A stretch of DNA of 64,000 nt from Ceratothoa steindachneri (Eukaryota; Arthropoda; Malacostraca; Isopoda; Cymothoidae): assembly GCA_963969495.1 (NCBI GenBank), contig OZ018330.1, positions 66,268,513 through 66,332,512 of the forward strand, in the 5' to 3' direction. The stretch's first letter is position 1, and each line of letters begins with the position of its first letter. Positions 32,782 through 43,567 of the stretch are shown here, in pieces. The notes below the pieces were generated by a model. The model was given only the letters and a program-made list of their open reading frames with translations, made no database searches and was not told the origin of the DNA. The translations under genes were made by a program, and so were the position numbers.

Positions 32782-35004
32782 AGCGCTGACGGTGCTGTCG
32801 CCTTCGAAGACTTATTGGGGGAGGTTGGGCTCGCCATGCGAGTCTTTTCCTCCCTCCGCCTCGAAACCTTAGGCGGGCGTTGTGGCTTTGGAGGCGGGGG
32901 GCCCTCTTTTCGTGGAACCACCGTCTGCGAGCCACTCGCTCCACCTCGGGGCATGGGCGAAGAGGCCGAAGCTCCTTTGTTGCTGTCCTCCTTTCGGGAA
33001 ACAGCCTTAGGAACCCGAGAAGATGGCCTAGCGACCATCTTTAGGGGTGTTGCCTCCTGTGAGTCTAACGACTCGGTGGAGGCGCGTGGCCGTTTCGCAT
33101 TACGGGAAACGGTCATGCTGGGGGAAGAGGGGGGAGCCCTGGTCTCAGTCGGGGCAGGGTATGAACCCTTTTTGCCGCTAGCTTTACCAGGGGAGCACCC
33201 GGGTTGGGTAGAGCTCGCAGAAGGGCTTCGAATGGGCGCGGAAACAACCTTGCTCGTTGTCTGGAAGGGTCAGGAGCAGAGGGTGCCTTTCTAACTATTG
33301 AGGCATATGACGTCCCAGGCAGAGCCGAGCGCGCCAGGACCAAGTCATTTGCCTCGTGGAATGAGAGTCGATCCTGGGCCTGAACGGCCAGGATATCTTT
33401 CTCAAGGACATATGCACCACATTGCTTCGAAGAAGCAAGGTATGGCTCTCCGCAATTGACACACTTGGCCACACACGATTTGGACTTATCGTGTGCGACT
33501 TTGGAGCAATTTACACAGACTTCAGTTGACCCTGAATTTGCACGTCTACATGAGCGATTCGTATGGCCGAAGCGGTGACAGTAATAGCACCGCCGCGGAA
33601 GTGGCACGAATGCCTTCACGCGGTAGCGGTACCAACCGGCACGCACCGACTCAGGGAGCTTGTCACATTAGAACGTGACGAAGAGTGTAGGGGTGGGTCT
33701 CGAGGCTTCTCCCTGTTTTCTCATTACACGTTCGACCTTGACCGCCCCATAGTCGGCCAGCTCTAGGGTGATGTCCTCAATGGAGTAGTCAACGATTTAC
33801 CTCGCATAAACTATTCATTTCACAAAGTTCATGGTAGAGTGTGGCGTCACCCTTACCGGGGTGCCATGAAGTGTCCGAAGAGCACTTATCTTGGCCGCTT
33901 CGGCGGGATTCGCCGCATTCGTCAGAAGGCTCCCGTCCGAGAAACGGGTTACCTTCGGCTCTCTACCAATTGCACTAGCTAATCCTCTCCTCTGATGGAT
34001 CATGTTGCCTTGGACAACATGCTGCCATCAGTTGAGCGAATAACGAGGAAGCGTTTAAAGCCAGCGGGCTCGAGAACACCAAATAACCTCTGAATGAGGG
34101 GCCCCGATGTCATCGAGGCTCCACCCTGTGCACTTTTGGTCTTTGTCATGGTCAGGAGCTCCGTACCTGGGGGGGGGGGGGCAAAGGGGCCGGATGTGCC
34201 GATCTTGGCTTGGTCGCTTGTTAAAGTGGCAGCAGACCCATCCGTCACCGTGGCCCCCGCGGATGGAGAGGAGCCCCGAGTCTTCTTCGTCTTTAAGGTC
34301 TTTTTCGTCCTTTTCTTTTTAGGAGAGGAGGGTGGGGAATGAACCCACTTCTCACCCCCGCCGGTAGAAGCCCCCATGCCAGATGGACCGGCCTCAGCCA
34401 GGTCCTTCTTCGAAATAGAGAAGGTCCTGGTGGTCGCAGGGGCATCATCCGGAGGAGATCCCTCCCCTCCTTGCATTGGGGCGGATTCGGGTTCGGTGCT
34501 TGGCGCCAAGCCCGGATACCCCCCCATGGAAGGCCCTACCGTCTGAGGCTGGTATTCTTCAAGAACTATGTCTATCACAGAAGGGGCCTCCAGTTGGCTA
34601 TCCCCTCCCAGGACATCGCAGGTCACCTTGGCAGCGTCAGAAGTCTTTAGTGGGGAGGCACAGGCCTTGACCGCAGCAAGGTTTAATATTCTTGCCAGCA
34701 GGTCTTTTGAGGAAAGCGACCAAAGGGGTCTGGCTTCCCTCTTCCCCCTTAGGGGATTTGCCCTACCGAGCCGCTTGCACGAGGGGCGGTCGGCAATGGG
34801 CTGCCTGCTGGCTTTCTTGGCAGTCCCCTTAGAAAGCAAAGGAGGGACTGCCGCTGGAGATAGGGAGGTGCCCGAAAGCCCTTCCAGAGAAGGGGGTGAG
34901 GGGGAGTCCCCTACACCCGTAGGCGTAGGAGAGGAGTAAGCCTCCTCTCCGGTTAAAGAAGTATGGAGGGTCCCCTGCGCAAGCACAGGGGGGGGGACCT
35001 CCAT
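32679..35004 (-). pseudogene. I-like ORF1: Gag-like protein with three zinc knuckles, frameshifted
   Basis: The first frame (35004-34000) begins MEVPPPVLAQGT and is Pro/Ser/Lys-rich and disordered, with a KKKRTKKTLKTKKTR basic stretch. It ends GFKRFLVIRSTDGSMLSKAT, the start of the RRM-like fold of I/Jockey Gag proteins. After a frameshift near 34005 come GREPKVTRFSDGSLLT and LHGTPVRVTPHSTMN. The 33646-33113 frame holds CYYCHRFGHTNRSC, CVNCSKVAHDKSKSC and CVNCGEPYLASSKQC, three CCHC-like knuckles for RNA binding. A disordered tail (33116-32679) overlaps the start of ORF2. Confidence 0.85.
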
Positions 35005-35616
35005 CTTTTCTGTGGAGCTGCACGAGGGTGGCTCCGTTGTTTTAGGGGAAATTAAGGGAAGATGTTTATTTTTTGCATCATTGGGCCTTGTGACCCTCTT
35101 TGTTTTACTGGACGCAATCGCTCACCACCTCTTGCAGTAGCCCGCACTGCAAGAGGTGCTTACAGGCCCAGCAGAGCCAGGCGCCGCCATTCGGGACCAC
35201 CCCTCCCGCCTGGTGGCCTGGCAGTCCATCGGCATGGCGGCTGCACCTTGGACACGGCGTAAAATTGATAGAATGTGAAGAGGAGAGGAAAAGGGATGTG
35301 AGGAAGGTATGGGTGGGGATGAAGCAGGTTGTTAAAAAAAACCTATCCCGAACCGGAGCTCAGGGGTTAGGGAACAATGTCTTCTCCCCTCTCAGCCCCG
35401 ATCTGGGGTGGTTGGCTTGAGAAGAAGGTAAGCATCTACCCTGTGAAATTAGAGGCTGACCAGAGAAAGTTGTGGGAGGGGTTGTATGAAAAGCGACGAG
35501 GTAGGGGAGAAATCGGGCTATCTGAAGGAAGGAAGAGAGGTTAGGCTGGGGCCGGACGGAGCGCTGGATCCCGTCAGCACGGCGGCCAGGATGGCAAATC
35601 GCCGTGCCTCTTACGG
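35005..35616 (-). promoter_or_regulatory. 5' UTR and internal promoter region of the I-like element
   Basis: This GC-rich segment lies between the target duplication and ORF1. I/Jockey elements carry their promoter in this position; no specific motif is claimed. It includes the perfect hairpin at 35126-35158. Confidence 0.55.
35126..35158. repeat. Perfect 13-bp-arm hairpin in the 5' UTR
   Basis: cacctcttgcagt (35126-35138) and its exact inverse actgcaagaggtg (35146-35158) flank a 7-nt loop. It could form a stable stem in the element RNA. Confidence 0.9.
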
Positions 35617-36470
35617 GGATTTGTGGCATAGAATCATAAAATCTCAGTATAGTTACGAGTGGAATGCTGTCCTATTCTTTTATCAAACCTATTTCAAAAT
35701 GCTTTAGTGATTGTGGGGTTGAAAATATGCTTCGCACTCTCTGCTCCAAAACTCCCTATGATAGTTTGATGATGTTTATATCAGGTGACTATGATTGCTA
35801 AGAAAATCACAACCTCTTTGCCTGTCTATGGGTCCATTATCATCTTGAAAAATTCCGGTGGCTGAAAATAGTATACTAGTCATAGTAAGAATCTTATCAT
35901 TGGAAATGTTTAGATATTTTATGGCAGCAACCTGACCATTCATAATAAAGCTGGACCAACTGAAAACAAGGATATAGCTGCCTGAACTTTTACGAATCTT
36001 CCTCATGTTTGGCGGCTATAAGAAGGCAGTCTGGATTATAGGCTTCCTTTTAGGTTTCTCCACTGATTAACACAGCCATGTGTATTAAATAATGCAAATG
36101 ATTACTCATCGTACCGTATTACATTCTTTCAATCAGAAAGTGTCCATGTTTTATGATTATGACACCATTTCTTTCGGAATTCGTCGTTGATTTTTATTAC
36201 CAGTTTCTGCGGCACAGTTCTTATTAAAATCGTGTGTTCAGATAGGTATTGAATTCAGGTGCCAGCATTGCTGCAGGAGATTTGTTTGTTTGGTCAAAAT
36301 GGTTTTTGGTGTTCGACACGTCCTATCAATTAACTTTGGTTTTCGCCCACTATTGTTCTTCGAAGATGACATCTTACCATGATTTGTGATGCTGCCATAA
36401 CCGTGGACACTGTTGCTCGTTACATATTAAACAGTACATCTAGTTCAGCTACAAACGCTTTTTCTCAAAT
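35617..36470 (-). pseudogene. Tc1-like transposase, main part, interrupted by the I-like element
   Basis: From the N-terminal side: SVHGYGSITNHGKMSSSKNN, then SGRKPKLIDRTCRTPKTILT (36400-36290), the helix-turn-helix and GRPRK-type linker. Next KKWCHNHKTWT (about 36140) and RYDE, where the family has WSDE with the first catalytic Asp. Then MNGQVAAIKYLNISNDKIL and IFQDDNGPIDRQRG (about 35810-35850), the second catalytic region QDDNAPIH with the His lost. A block like RSIF-x-PQSLKHFE follows to the target site at 35617-35629. Several stops precede the insertion, so this gene may already have been dead when the I-like element landed. Confidence 0.8.
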
Positions 36471-37769
36471 TCTATATGTATGAATCTCTAGTAAAATTAA
36501 CTTTATTTGTAATTTTAACCTATAAATCATTATTCTATCATAAGTACAATATTTTAAAGGTTTGGGGTATAACTTTGACTAGTATTGTTTTTAAAGTTCA
36601 AATTTCTTGTAATTTCTACATGTTTCTATTTGTTTACCACATCCGCTGATGCTTCTATTCATAGTCATTTGATGCAGTGGTTCATATCTTGATGGTTGAA
36701 TTTTCATGAGAGCCGCAGATATCACCAGACCTGATTCCCTTGCTACGCTATTTTCGCAGTTTTTTCCATAATATTATTTTTATCCATAAGAGCTGGAGCT
36801 CTTTGAAACTACCGAATTAGGGAGTTATTTAAGTAGAGAAGAGAGATGCTTAAAACAGAATGAATGCAGTGTAAATTGCCACTTCGTTAATGGAGAGTAG
36901 CGCTCCCTACCAGATAATACCAAATACTACCGATCCAGCAGAAAGCCTCCGATTACATAGGTCTTCTGTGGGCGGCGAAATTGCCTTGGGCCACGGCTTG
37001 CTCTCCTAGGATCTAAAGTTTCCGGCTTCGGCGGGGGCGGCAGGCGAGATAAAAAGCAGGTCGAATAAAGCCCTTTGGGTTTTCTCGGGTGTTCCGATTA
37101 GAGGAGGCGAGCTTAGATCGACTCAGGCGCAGGAAATAGGCCTCGAAATATATACACAGCTGATTTGATAAAGCCATGTTTACCCGATTCATTGCTTACT
37201 TCTCATGCATTTTGTTCTGGGGTTAAGGCCACGTGGCTCTTCTATGGGTTCAAGGTGGACCTCCAAATCAAATTAAACTTTATTCCTCCACAGTATCGCA
37301 AACATATTAATATCGATCGCACTTAAACATATAACACGTTATCAATAAAAACACTTTGTATTCTTCACCCAATGCTAAAATAATAATGTAAGAAAGAGAA
37401 ACAAATACTCAACAAAGTACTTATACATTTTTCGTGCTCTAAATTCAGCTGATGATTATATAGATTATAAGAAAGTGTGTGATAGCTAAGCAAACTTTTT
37501 CAAAAGGTTCGCCAAAAAACTTGGCAAAAATATAACTTTATAGGCCGAGTCTGGCATCACTTACGAAAGATGTTAGCACCGTCACTCACCATATTTCGTC
37601 TGATTCCTAAAATAAATAACGACCCGATCATCAATCTTGAAATAGTCGTTCGTTATCGCCATCAACTCCTTAAGTACCATCTCGAAACAATCTTCAAACC
37701 TTATTGTCAAATAAATTAAGCCGGAATCAGAAATTACTGATAAAGACTTCACAAAGAAAACTATCTCTA
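36471..37769. other. Non-coding stretch
   Basis: No gene is recognised. The outer end of the Tc1-like element must lie near its start, but I could not identify the TIR. Opposed short frames near 37582-37830 look like shadows. Confidence 0.4.
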
Positions 37770-38375
37770 ACATACAAAGCCCCCTTTCTATTGCTGAGCT
37801 TGAAGTTTGAATTTTTAACTCCTTCAACACCGCACTTGCAGACGATCATATATCCCTTCTTCGTCGAGCTTATTGCTTCAGAAACATTAAACTCTACAAC
37901 TATCTCTGACTCATCCAAACCTATCCTGTCAAATTGCAACGGCAACAATTTTGTCCATTCTAAACCCACAGAAGCAGCCTTACTACAATCCAATTATAGA
38001 CCAATCGCTCTCATATTGTTCTTGTGCAATATATATTGGTGAAAAAGAGACTCAAGTAGTAGTTTGAGCCCTTAAACCTACTATCGAAAAGCGAACACGG
38101 TTATTGTGGGGAGAGATAGACATTGGATACATTTATCCATCTGAAACACGACATAATTAGATCCTTCAAAGTATGTGGCTTCCTCAGCGCTATATTTTTC
38201 GATCTCACCAAAGCTTACTATACTTTATGACAAGCAACAATCACTCTCAGACAAATGCACCACATGTAATTTCAAGGATCATTGCCAAACAAAGCTCCGA
38301 ACTCTACTTATCCTCAGAAATGCAACACTACCAGATCTAATAATGCCGCGCACATATTACTCATTCTAAAAGAGC
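37770..38375 (+). pseudogene. Jockey/I-like RT fragment
   Basis: Across frames: PLSIAELEV, then SNYRPIALILFLCNIY (about 37989-38036) as in the RT block S-Y-R-P-I-x-L. Then LDTFIHLKHDIIRSF, VCGFLSAIFFDLTKAYYTL (about 38170-38225), which corresponds to FFDLxKAYDT with the Asp after KAY changed to Tyr, and RQMHHM-x-FQGSLP. The fragment stops where RTE-like sequence begins at about 38380; RNase H sequence of the same kind of element reappears at about 40570, so the two are probably one split element. Confidence 0.6.
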
Positions 38376-40396
38376 ACTAGCGCAATAGAGAAATAACGAT
38401 AAGATCTAAACTAAGAAAAGAAGAATGGCTCAATGAGAAATGTCAAGAGATAGAACAACTTGCAAACGTAATTCAGAGACTAATGTATACAAAAAACTGA
38501 AAGAGATTGACAGGGAGAAAGAATCCAACACGAGGATCAGTAATTATGGACAAACATGCAAATCTGCAGATGAATTTAGAAAAAATATTAGCAAGGTGGG
38601 AATAATACACAAACGAGATATAGTATAATGAAAGAGAAGCCATCCCGCGGGTACATGAGGAAGAGGAGCCAGAAGGACCAGCGATATAAAAGAGTGAGAT
38701 AGTAGCAACTTTTGTTAAGATGAGAAGTAATAGAGCTGCAGGTGAAGATGGAGTGGTAATATAAATGGTAATATCAGCGGAAGATTTGGCTCTGGAAAAA
38801 ATCACAGAACTAACTTATAGCATATATGAAAGTGGATATATATCGGAGGCCAGAAGAGAGTATATATTTATAGCTATCCTAAAAAGCCAGCAACTTCAAA
38901 ATGTGGAAAGCACAGAATTCTTGGCAAAATGAGCCAGATGAGAAAGATAATTTGAGGATACTAAGAAAGAGATGTAAGATGAAGGTAGAGGAAAATGTAG
39001 CACAAGAAAAGTTTGGATTTAGGGCAGAAAAAAAGAGTACAAGTAATGCTATTTTCTGCCTATGAACTATTCTTTATAGAGAAATAGGAATACAGAACGA
39101 TGTATATTTGTGCTTTGTCGATTTTGAAAAAACTTAAAGAAGTTGGAATGGATGGTGAGGATATCAGGTTAATTGCAAATTTGTATTGGCACCAGAAAGC
39201 AGCCATAAAAATAGAAGAAAGAAAGTCAACATACAAAGATATGAGAAAAGGAGTAAGGCAGGGATGTGTACTTTCCCCAGACCTCTTCTCGTTGTATGAA
39301 CAGCAAGAGGAAAAGTCCTTCCAAAGACCTGCGGCATTTTGTTATAAGATGATAAATAGTTATTGCATTGATGGTTTCACATGGTTTAAGTCACTTACAA
39401 GTGCCTTTGGATGGCTAAATAAGGCTTCTGCCAGTAGATGGTGCCACTAGATGGCAGGTTTGAAATCTCCAGGGTACATAACCGTATGTCGCATAGTCAT
39501 ATGGGTCATTTCATGGCACTTAATGGTTATAATTGAACTTTACTCTTTGAAAAAATCAACAACATGGCGTGGCACTTAGCCGCAGGTAAAAAGGTATGGA
39601 GAATCTGGTAGACGTGGAAGGACTGTATATTGGAGGATGAAATATAAAAAAAATACATTACGGTGATGATACGGTTCCTTTAGCAAACTTGGAAGAGAAG
39701 TTACAAAGACTTGTGGATGAACTGAGGGACGCTAGTGAAGAGTCAGGTTTAAAGATAAATATAAAGAAAACGATCTTGGGTGTAACAAAACCAAGAAAGA
39801 GGTTAAGAGTGAGAGTATTTATTGGAAGGAGACAAATCAAACAAGTCAGGGAATTCAATCACCTATAAATTACTGTGTCAGAAGAGGCAGAATGTAAGAA
39901 AGAAATAAGGTAAAGACTAATATTGTAAAAAAATGCGTTTATGAAAATGAGAAACTTATTAAAGAATCTGAACTTGAGAATGACATTAAAAATCAAGTTG
40001 ATAAAGTGTATGTTTGGTCAGTTTTAACATATGGATGTGAGTTATAGACGATTAAGAAGAATATGGCAAAGGAATTTGAAGCAACAGAAATGTGTTTTTT
40101 TGCGAATAAAAACAAATGAGCAAGTATGTATTAGGACGTTAACGACTAGAGAGGAATTAATGAGAAGTATCCGGAGAAGGCAGCGGTAGTTCTTTGGACA
40201 TATTCTGAGTGCAAGAAGAGTAGAAAGAGATTGCCTGCTGAGAAGAATTAAAGGAAGAAGAGCCATAGGAAGACAAAAGAAAAAGTTTAAGGAGACCCTA
40301 ATGGAAAATATGAACAGGAGATGGACTGTGACAGATCTAGTCAGAAAGGCGGAAGATAGAGAAGAATGGCGCTCCATGGTAGCTAACGTCACATGA
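38376..40396 (+). pseudogene. RTE-like (craniofacial-type) endonuclease-RT remnant
   Basis: It starts KEEWLNEKCQEIEQLANV and continues EIVATFVKMRSNRAAGEDG (about 38697-38750), ITELTYSIYESGYIS, then KLKEVGMDGEDIRLIANLYW (39130-39190), and KGVRQGCVLSPDLFSLYE (39247-39300), the RT block preceding motif C. After an insert of about 290 bp it resumes ENLVDVEGLYIGG, then YGDDTVPLANLEEKLQRLVD (39661-39720), motif C with Y-G-D-D, ESGLKINIKKT, and finally DLVRKAEDREEWRSMVANV (40339-40393) with a stop. The C-terminal W-R-x-x-V-A-N ending is characteristic. Many stops; the endonuclease end is missing. Confidence 0.8.
39297..39592. mobile_element. About 290-bp insertion within the RTE-like RT
   Basis: Between LFSLY and ENLVDVEG the RT alignment has only a few residues in related proteins, but here about 290 bp of unrelated DNA intervene. 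The edges share gtatg (39291 and 39593), a possible short target duplication. It contains no frame of interest and no B box that I can see. Identity unknown; a SINE or MITE size. Confidence 0.45.
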
Positions 40397-40559
40397 CAGG
40401 CACTTCGGTAAGATAAGAAGAACTACAGCTTCCACGTATGCACATCTACATAGAAGGCCATAAGACATCCCTGCTCTGGAAATCATAGAATTTTCAGGTA
40501 TATCTAGCAAATAATATTCAGTCTAAATCAATTTTTATTCCCGATTTGATGGTTAAACA

Positions 40560-40830
40560 ACACTTGAGAAACTGCAGACCATAACATAATAACACGATAA
40601 CCATTTATACCGAAGGATAAATATTCTTAGATGGCGTCAGGTGTGGAGCCTTACTCCTAAACGAAATTACCACAGCACGAATACCACCAACAACATCGGA
40701 CCTTCCAGCAAAATTAACAACAATCTACTTTTCCCTGGATATCATTGCTCAATAAAATCAGTGGAATGGAGACGGCCAACCAAGCAGCCAAAGAGGTTTT
40801 CAACAAAAACTATATACATCCAAACCCAAT
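40560..40830 (+). pseudogene. RNase H fragment of the split Jockey/I-like element
   Basis: In the frame around 40594-40745 the text reads TIYTEG, GVRCGALLLNEITTARIP and TTSDLPAKLTTIYFSLDIIA. This matches the start of non-LTR RNase H: IYTDGS with the first catalytic Asp changed to Glu, a G-V-G-x-A-x-x-L strand, and A-E-L-x-A-I-x-x-A-L with the catalytic Glu changed to Lys. It follows the RTE-like remnant and continues the type of element seen at 37770-38375. Confidence 0.55.
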
Positions 40831-40839
40831 AGGAATTAC

Positions 40840-43100
40840 ATAACGTACGTATAAAAACATATATACTCAAATAGAAAGCCACCTGACAGTTCAACGACCA
40901 TCCACATCTAAAATAAATAAAATAAGACCCTACATTTGGCTTTCATCAATGAGGAAAAAAGAAAAGAGGGGGTAATAATCGCACGATATGATTAAACGCA
41001 TAAATATTTTTCATATCTTCCGCTTCTCAAATTCCGCTCCATTCCAATGCAGGAAATGCAATAGAAGAGTAAAATTTAGATATATAGTACTAATTTTTTG
41101 CCTCCTATACAGCCATCACCTTAATAGTCACCTAGAAGCCAACACAACAATAAAATAAATCATCTCTTATAACAACAGAGATAGAAAACCTTATTATTTT
41201 TAAAGACCAGCGACATCTTTAAGAGATTGTAAAATCGAATCTCGAGATCGTATAGACCCGCTAAAGGGTGAAAGACGGCTTAAAACTATATAAACATCTG
41301 TTTTGGGGGCATTTAGTAGCAATGGATGATGAGAATAGCGTAAGTTTCGTCAGCTTAATGATAGGCACCAATCCGGATGCCAGTAAAGATATCGGAAGAT
41401 ACAGTAAAAGATGCCTTGCTCAAAGCGGTAAAATAAATATTGCTTCGCTCCTTTCGGGGACTTTTCTCACGAGAGAAGGTTCAGGAGCCTTTCAACTTAT
41501 TATACTGCATTTTGCTTTTTCATACAGATTTAAGATTCTCAAACTTAATTTAAACAAAAGAAGCGCCTTGACCTAATAATCGTGGAATATATAATCATTC
41601 AATCACATCCATCCCAACCTTCGACAGACAAAATGTACGAATTGAGAAAAAAGCCTCTATAGCTAATGAGTCAGATACATTGATTAAGCAACACAAACGA
41701 AAACATTACTACAGGTTTAGTTTTATGCATACGATTCATTGATAACCCAATCAGCATTCGTATTAGCCCAGAATCAGATTTCTCACATTTTATTGGTCGA
41801 AGACCGCTTAAAGCCATTATACAGACAAGCTAATAAAGATGCGCCATGAAAGGTTTGCCGATTCTTATTTGAATTAATTAAACGAATTACAAAAAGCTTA
41901 TGACATTAGACTTTGTTACTATTATCATATTTAACTCATCATTGCTTAGCTATCTGCTTTTACTTTTGTACTTTTGCCAATGGCATTCCTGATAAATCGT
42001 TTGTCATTCGTCGTTGTTCAATGAAATTTCTTTTACTTCCAATTCATGCTGACCCATTTCCTCGAATTTGTTCAAAGGCAATCTCCCAATTCCTTCAAAG
42101 ACGAGTTCTAACCAATATCTTGTAGATTCTCTGGTTTCGCTAAAATTGTAGCTTTCTAAAAAAATACTATTTTTTTTTTTACCTGTCGTAGGATAGTTCA
42201 GATTGTAGAAGACCGTCTCATGAAGAGTGATCACAGATCCAGTATAAATAGTAGTGATGTTTTCAAATCTCTTCCATTCCCGATAGTGTAAAAAACACAA
42301 TATTTGAGCAATTGTTCAAATTAGATAAATGGAACGATCAAGGGAATGCACGAATACATTCACCATAAAATTCCCAAACTCACCATTTCAAAGTTCTAGC
42401 CAGATTTTTCAATTTCCTTTTCAGTTCTTCCATGAATTCAATCCCACCTTTTGGCTTCCTCATCTAGAATATTAAAAATTTGAAAGTATGACTAATTTTT
42501 TGCTTTGTACTACACGTCTTAAATGGTCATTGAACCAGTCATTAATTTTCTTCCTCTTTCCAGTTCTTGCACAGTCACAAACAGATATTACAATACCTAC
42601 TATCATTGTTTTAAATTTGTTATATACTTGCTCTTACTTATCATATTTCCACATTTCCTCTTCTATACTCTTAAGCATTCTCATAACCTATAATTGTTAT
42701 GATTTAATAATATTTTACTTCTGATTCTCCCTTGCTTTCCACCTTTCTTACGTAATCTCATCTACTTAACAACTAATTTAATCATACACTTGACAAACTT
42801 GTGATAAAATACTCTCGAAGTTGTTAAAAAATAAACCTTTTCTTATTTTCATAAGTTTACTTCCTTTTTGAGCTCAAAAAGTTGATAATAACATCGCTTT
42901 TGACATAGGATGTTAGGAAGCATTGCTGCATGGAGCTCTAAATTTGCTTCCTTGAAATCGGCCAAGGGCACCAGTTCCGAGATCCCTTTAATTATGTTTT
43001 ACACTATAACTTTTGATCTAAGCAAGATAGAGCAACAAATTTGTTATTAAATTGAAGAACCTAAAATTAATTAAGAATAAATAAATAATAATAATTATCT
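40840..43100. other. Stretch without a recognised gene
   Basis: Frames of up to about 100 codons occur at 41268-41576 (plus) and 42004-42300 (minus; contains RYWLELVFEGIGRLPLNKFE). Neither shows a motif I know. The second looks somewhat protein-like, but it has no neighbouring exon signals I can support. Confidence 0.35.
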
Positions 43101-43111
43101 TTTATTTTCAT

Positions 43112-43567
43112 GAAACCCACACGTACTATCTACAGGCAGGTGTCAACTAGAGCATCTACCAAATCTCTTTCTGAAACTTTCCTACTTCGATACCGTTCAG
43201 CTTTCACCAGTGGTTCCACGCTTCCCACTAACACACACTTTGTGCTTCGTAATAAAGATGTTTGTCTAAAGTTGGAAAACCACCGACGAATTCTTTTTCC
43301 ATCCGGTACGGGATCATGACGACGAAGCGCAAAGTGTCTTCGGAAAGAACGTTACGTCGTTACGATGGATTCACCGTTCTTAACAAACTCTTCCGCAACA
43401 AATGCACGATACTCTCCACTTAAAGCCATGGTGGGTTGCTAATTGAAACGCAAAATAAATTGCATTTAATGTACTTAATAAAACTAAAAAGGTTTTTCTT
43501 GTATCTTCATGTGTTTATTTTTTATTAAACTTTGAAATCGGGGCAACCGTTTCTGTCGAACCCTGTA
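43112..43567 (-). pseudogene. Mariner-like element, 5' TIR and DUF4817-type N-terminus
   Basis: The minus strand begins near 43567 with tacagggttcgacagaaac, a mariner-type TIR. From ATG at about 43432 it reads MALSGEYRAFVAEEFVKNGE, then SIVTT, stop, RSFRRHFALRRHDPVPDGK, then RIRRWFSNFRQT and VRKAERYRSRKV-like text. This is the helix-turn-helix N-terminus (DUF4817 type: R-A-F-x-x-E-x-F-x-K-N-G-E-S...PVPDxKxIxxWxxxFRQT). The rest of the transposase is absent, so the element is 3'-truncated near 43110. It resembles the 12.1-kb mariner in domain type but is a different lineage. Confidence 0.65.

Larger units (their letters stand above)
29940..35616 (-). mobile_element. I/Jockey-like non-LTR retrotransposon, full-length at both ends
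   Basis: The element runs on the minus strand from 35616 to a poly-A tail (T run) near 29940-29949, between perfect 13-bp copies of atttgtggcatag. It is 5677 bp with a 5' UTR, a Gag-like ORF1 with three CCHC-type knuckles, and an ORF2 with endonuclease and RT. It is markedly GC-richer than its AT-rich surroundings. ORF1 and ORF2 both carry frameshifts, and the region between RT and the C-terminal Cys-His block is deleted, so it is dead. The perfect target duplication suggests a fairly recent insertion. Confidence 0.93.

Noticed and set aside
32770..33294. 174-codon plus-strand frame
   Set aside because: Shadow of the GC-rich I-like ORF1 on the opposite strand.
34568..34939. 123-codon plus-strand frame
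   Set aside because: Also opposite ORF1 of the I-like element; no motif.
37440..37460. ctgatga word as a further hammerhead core
   Set aside because: No GAAA at a suitable distance and no flanking stems.
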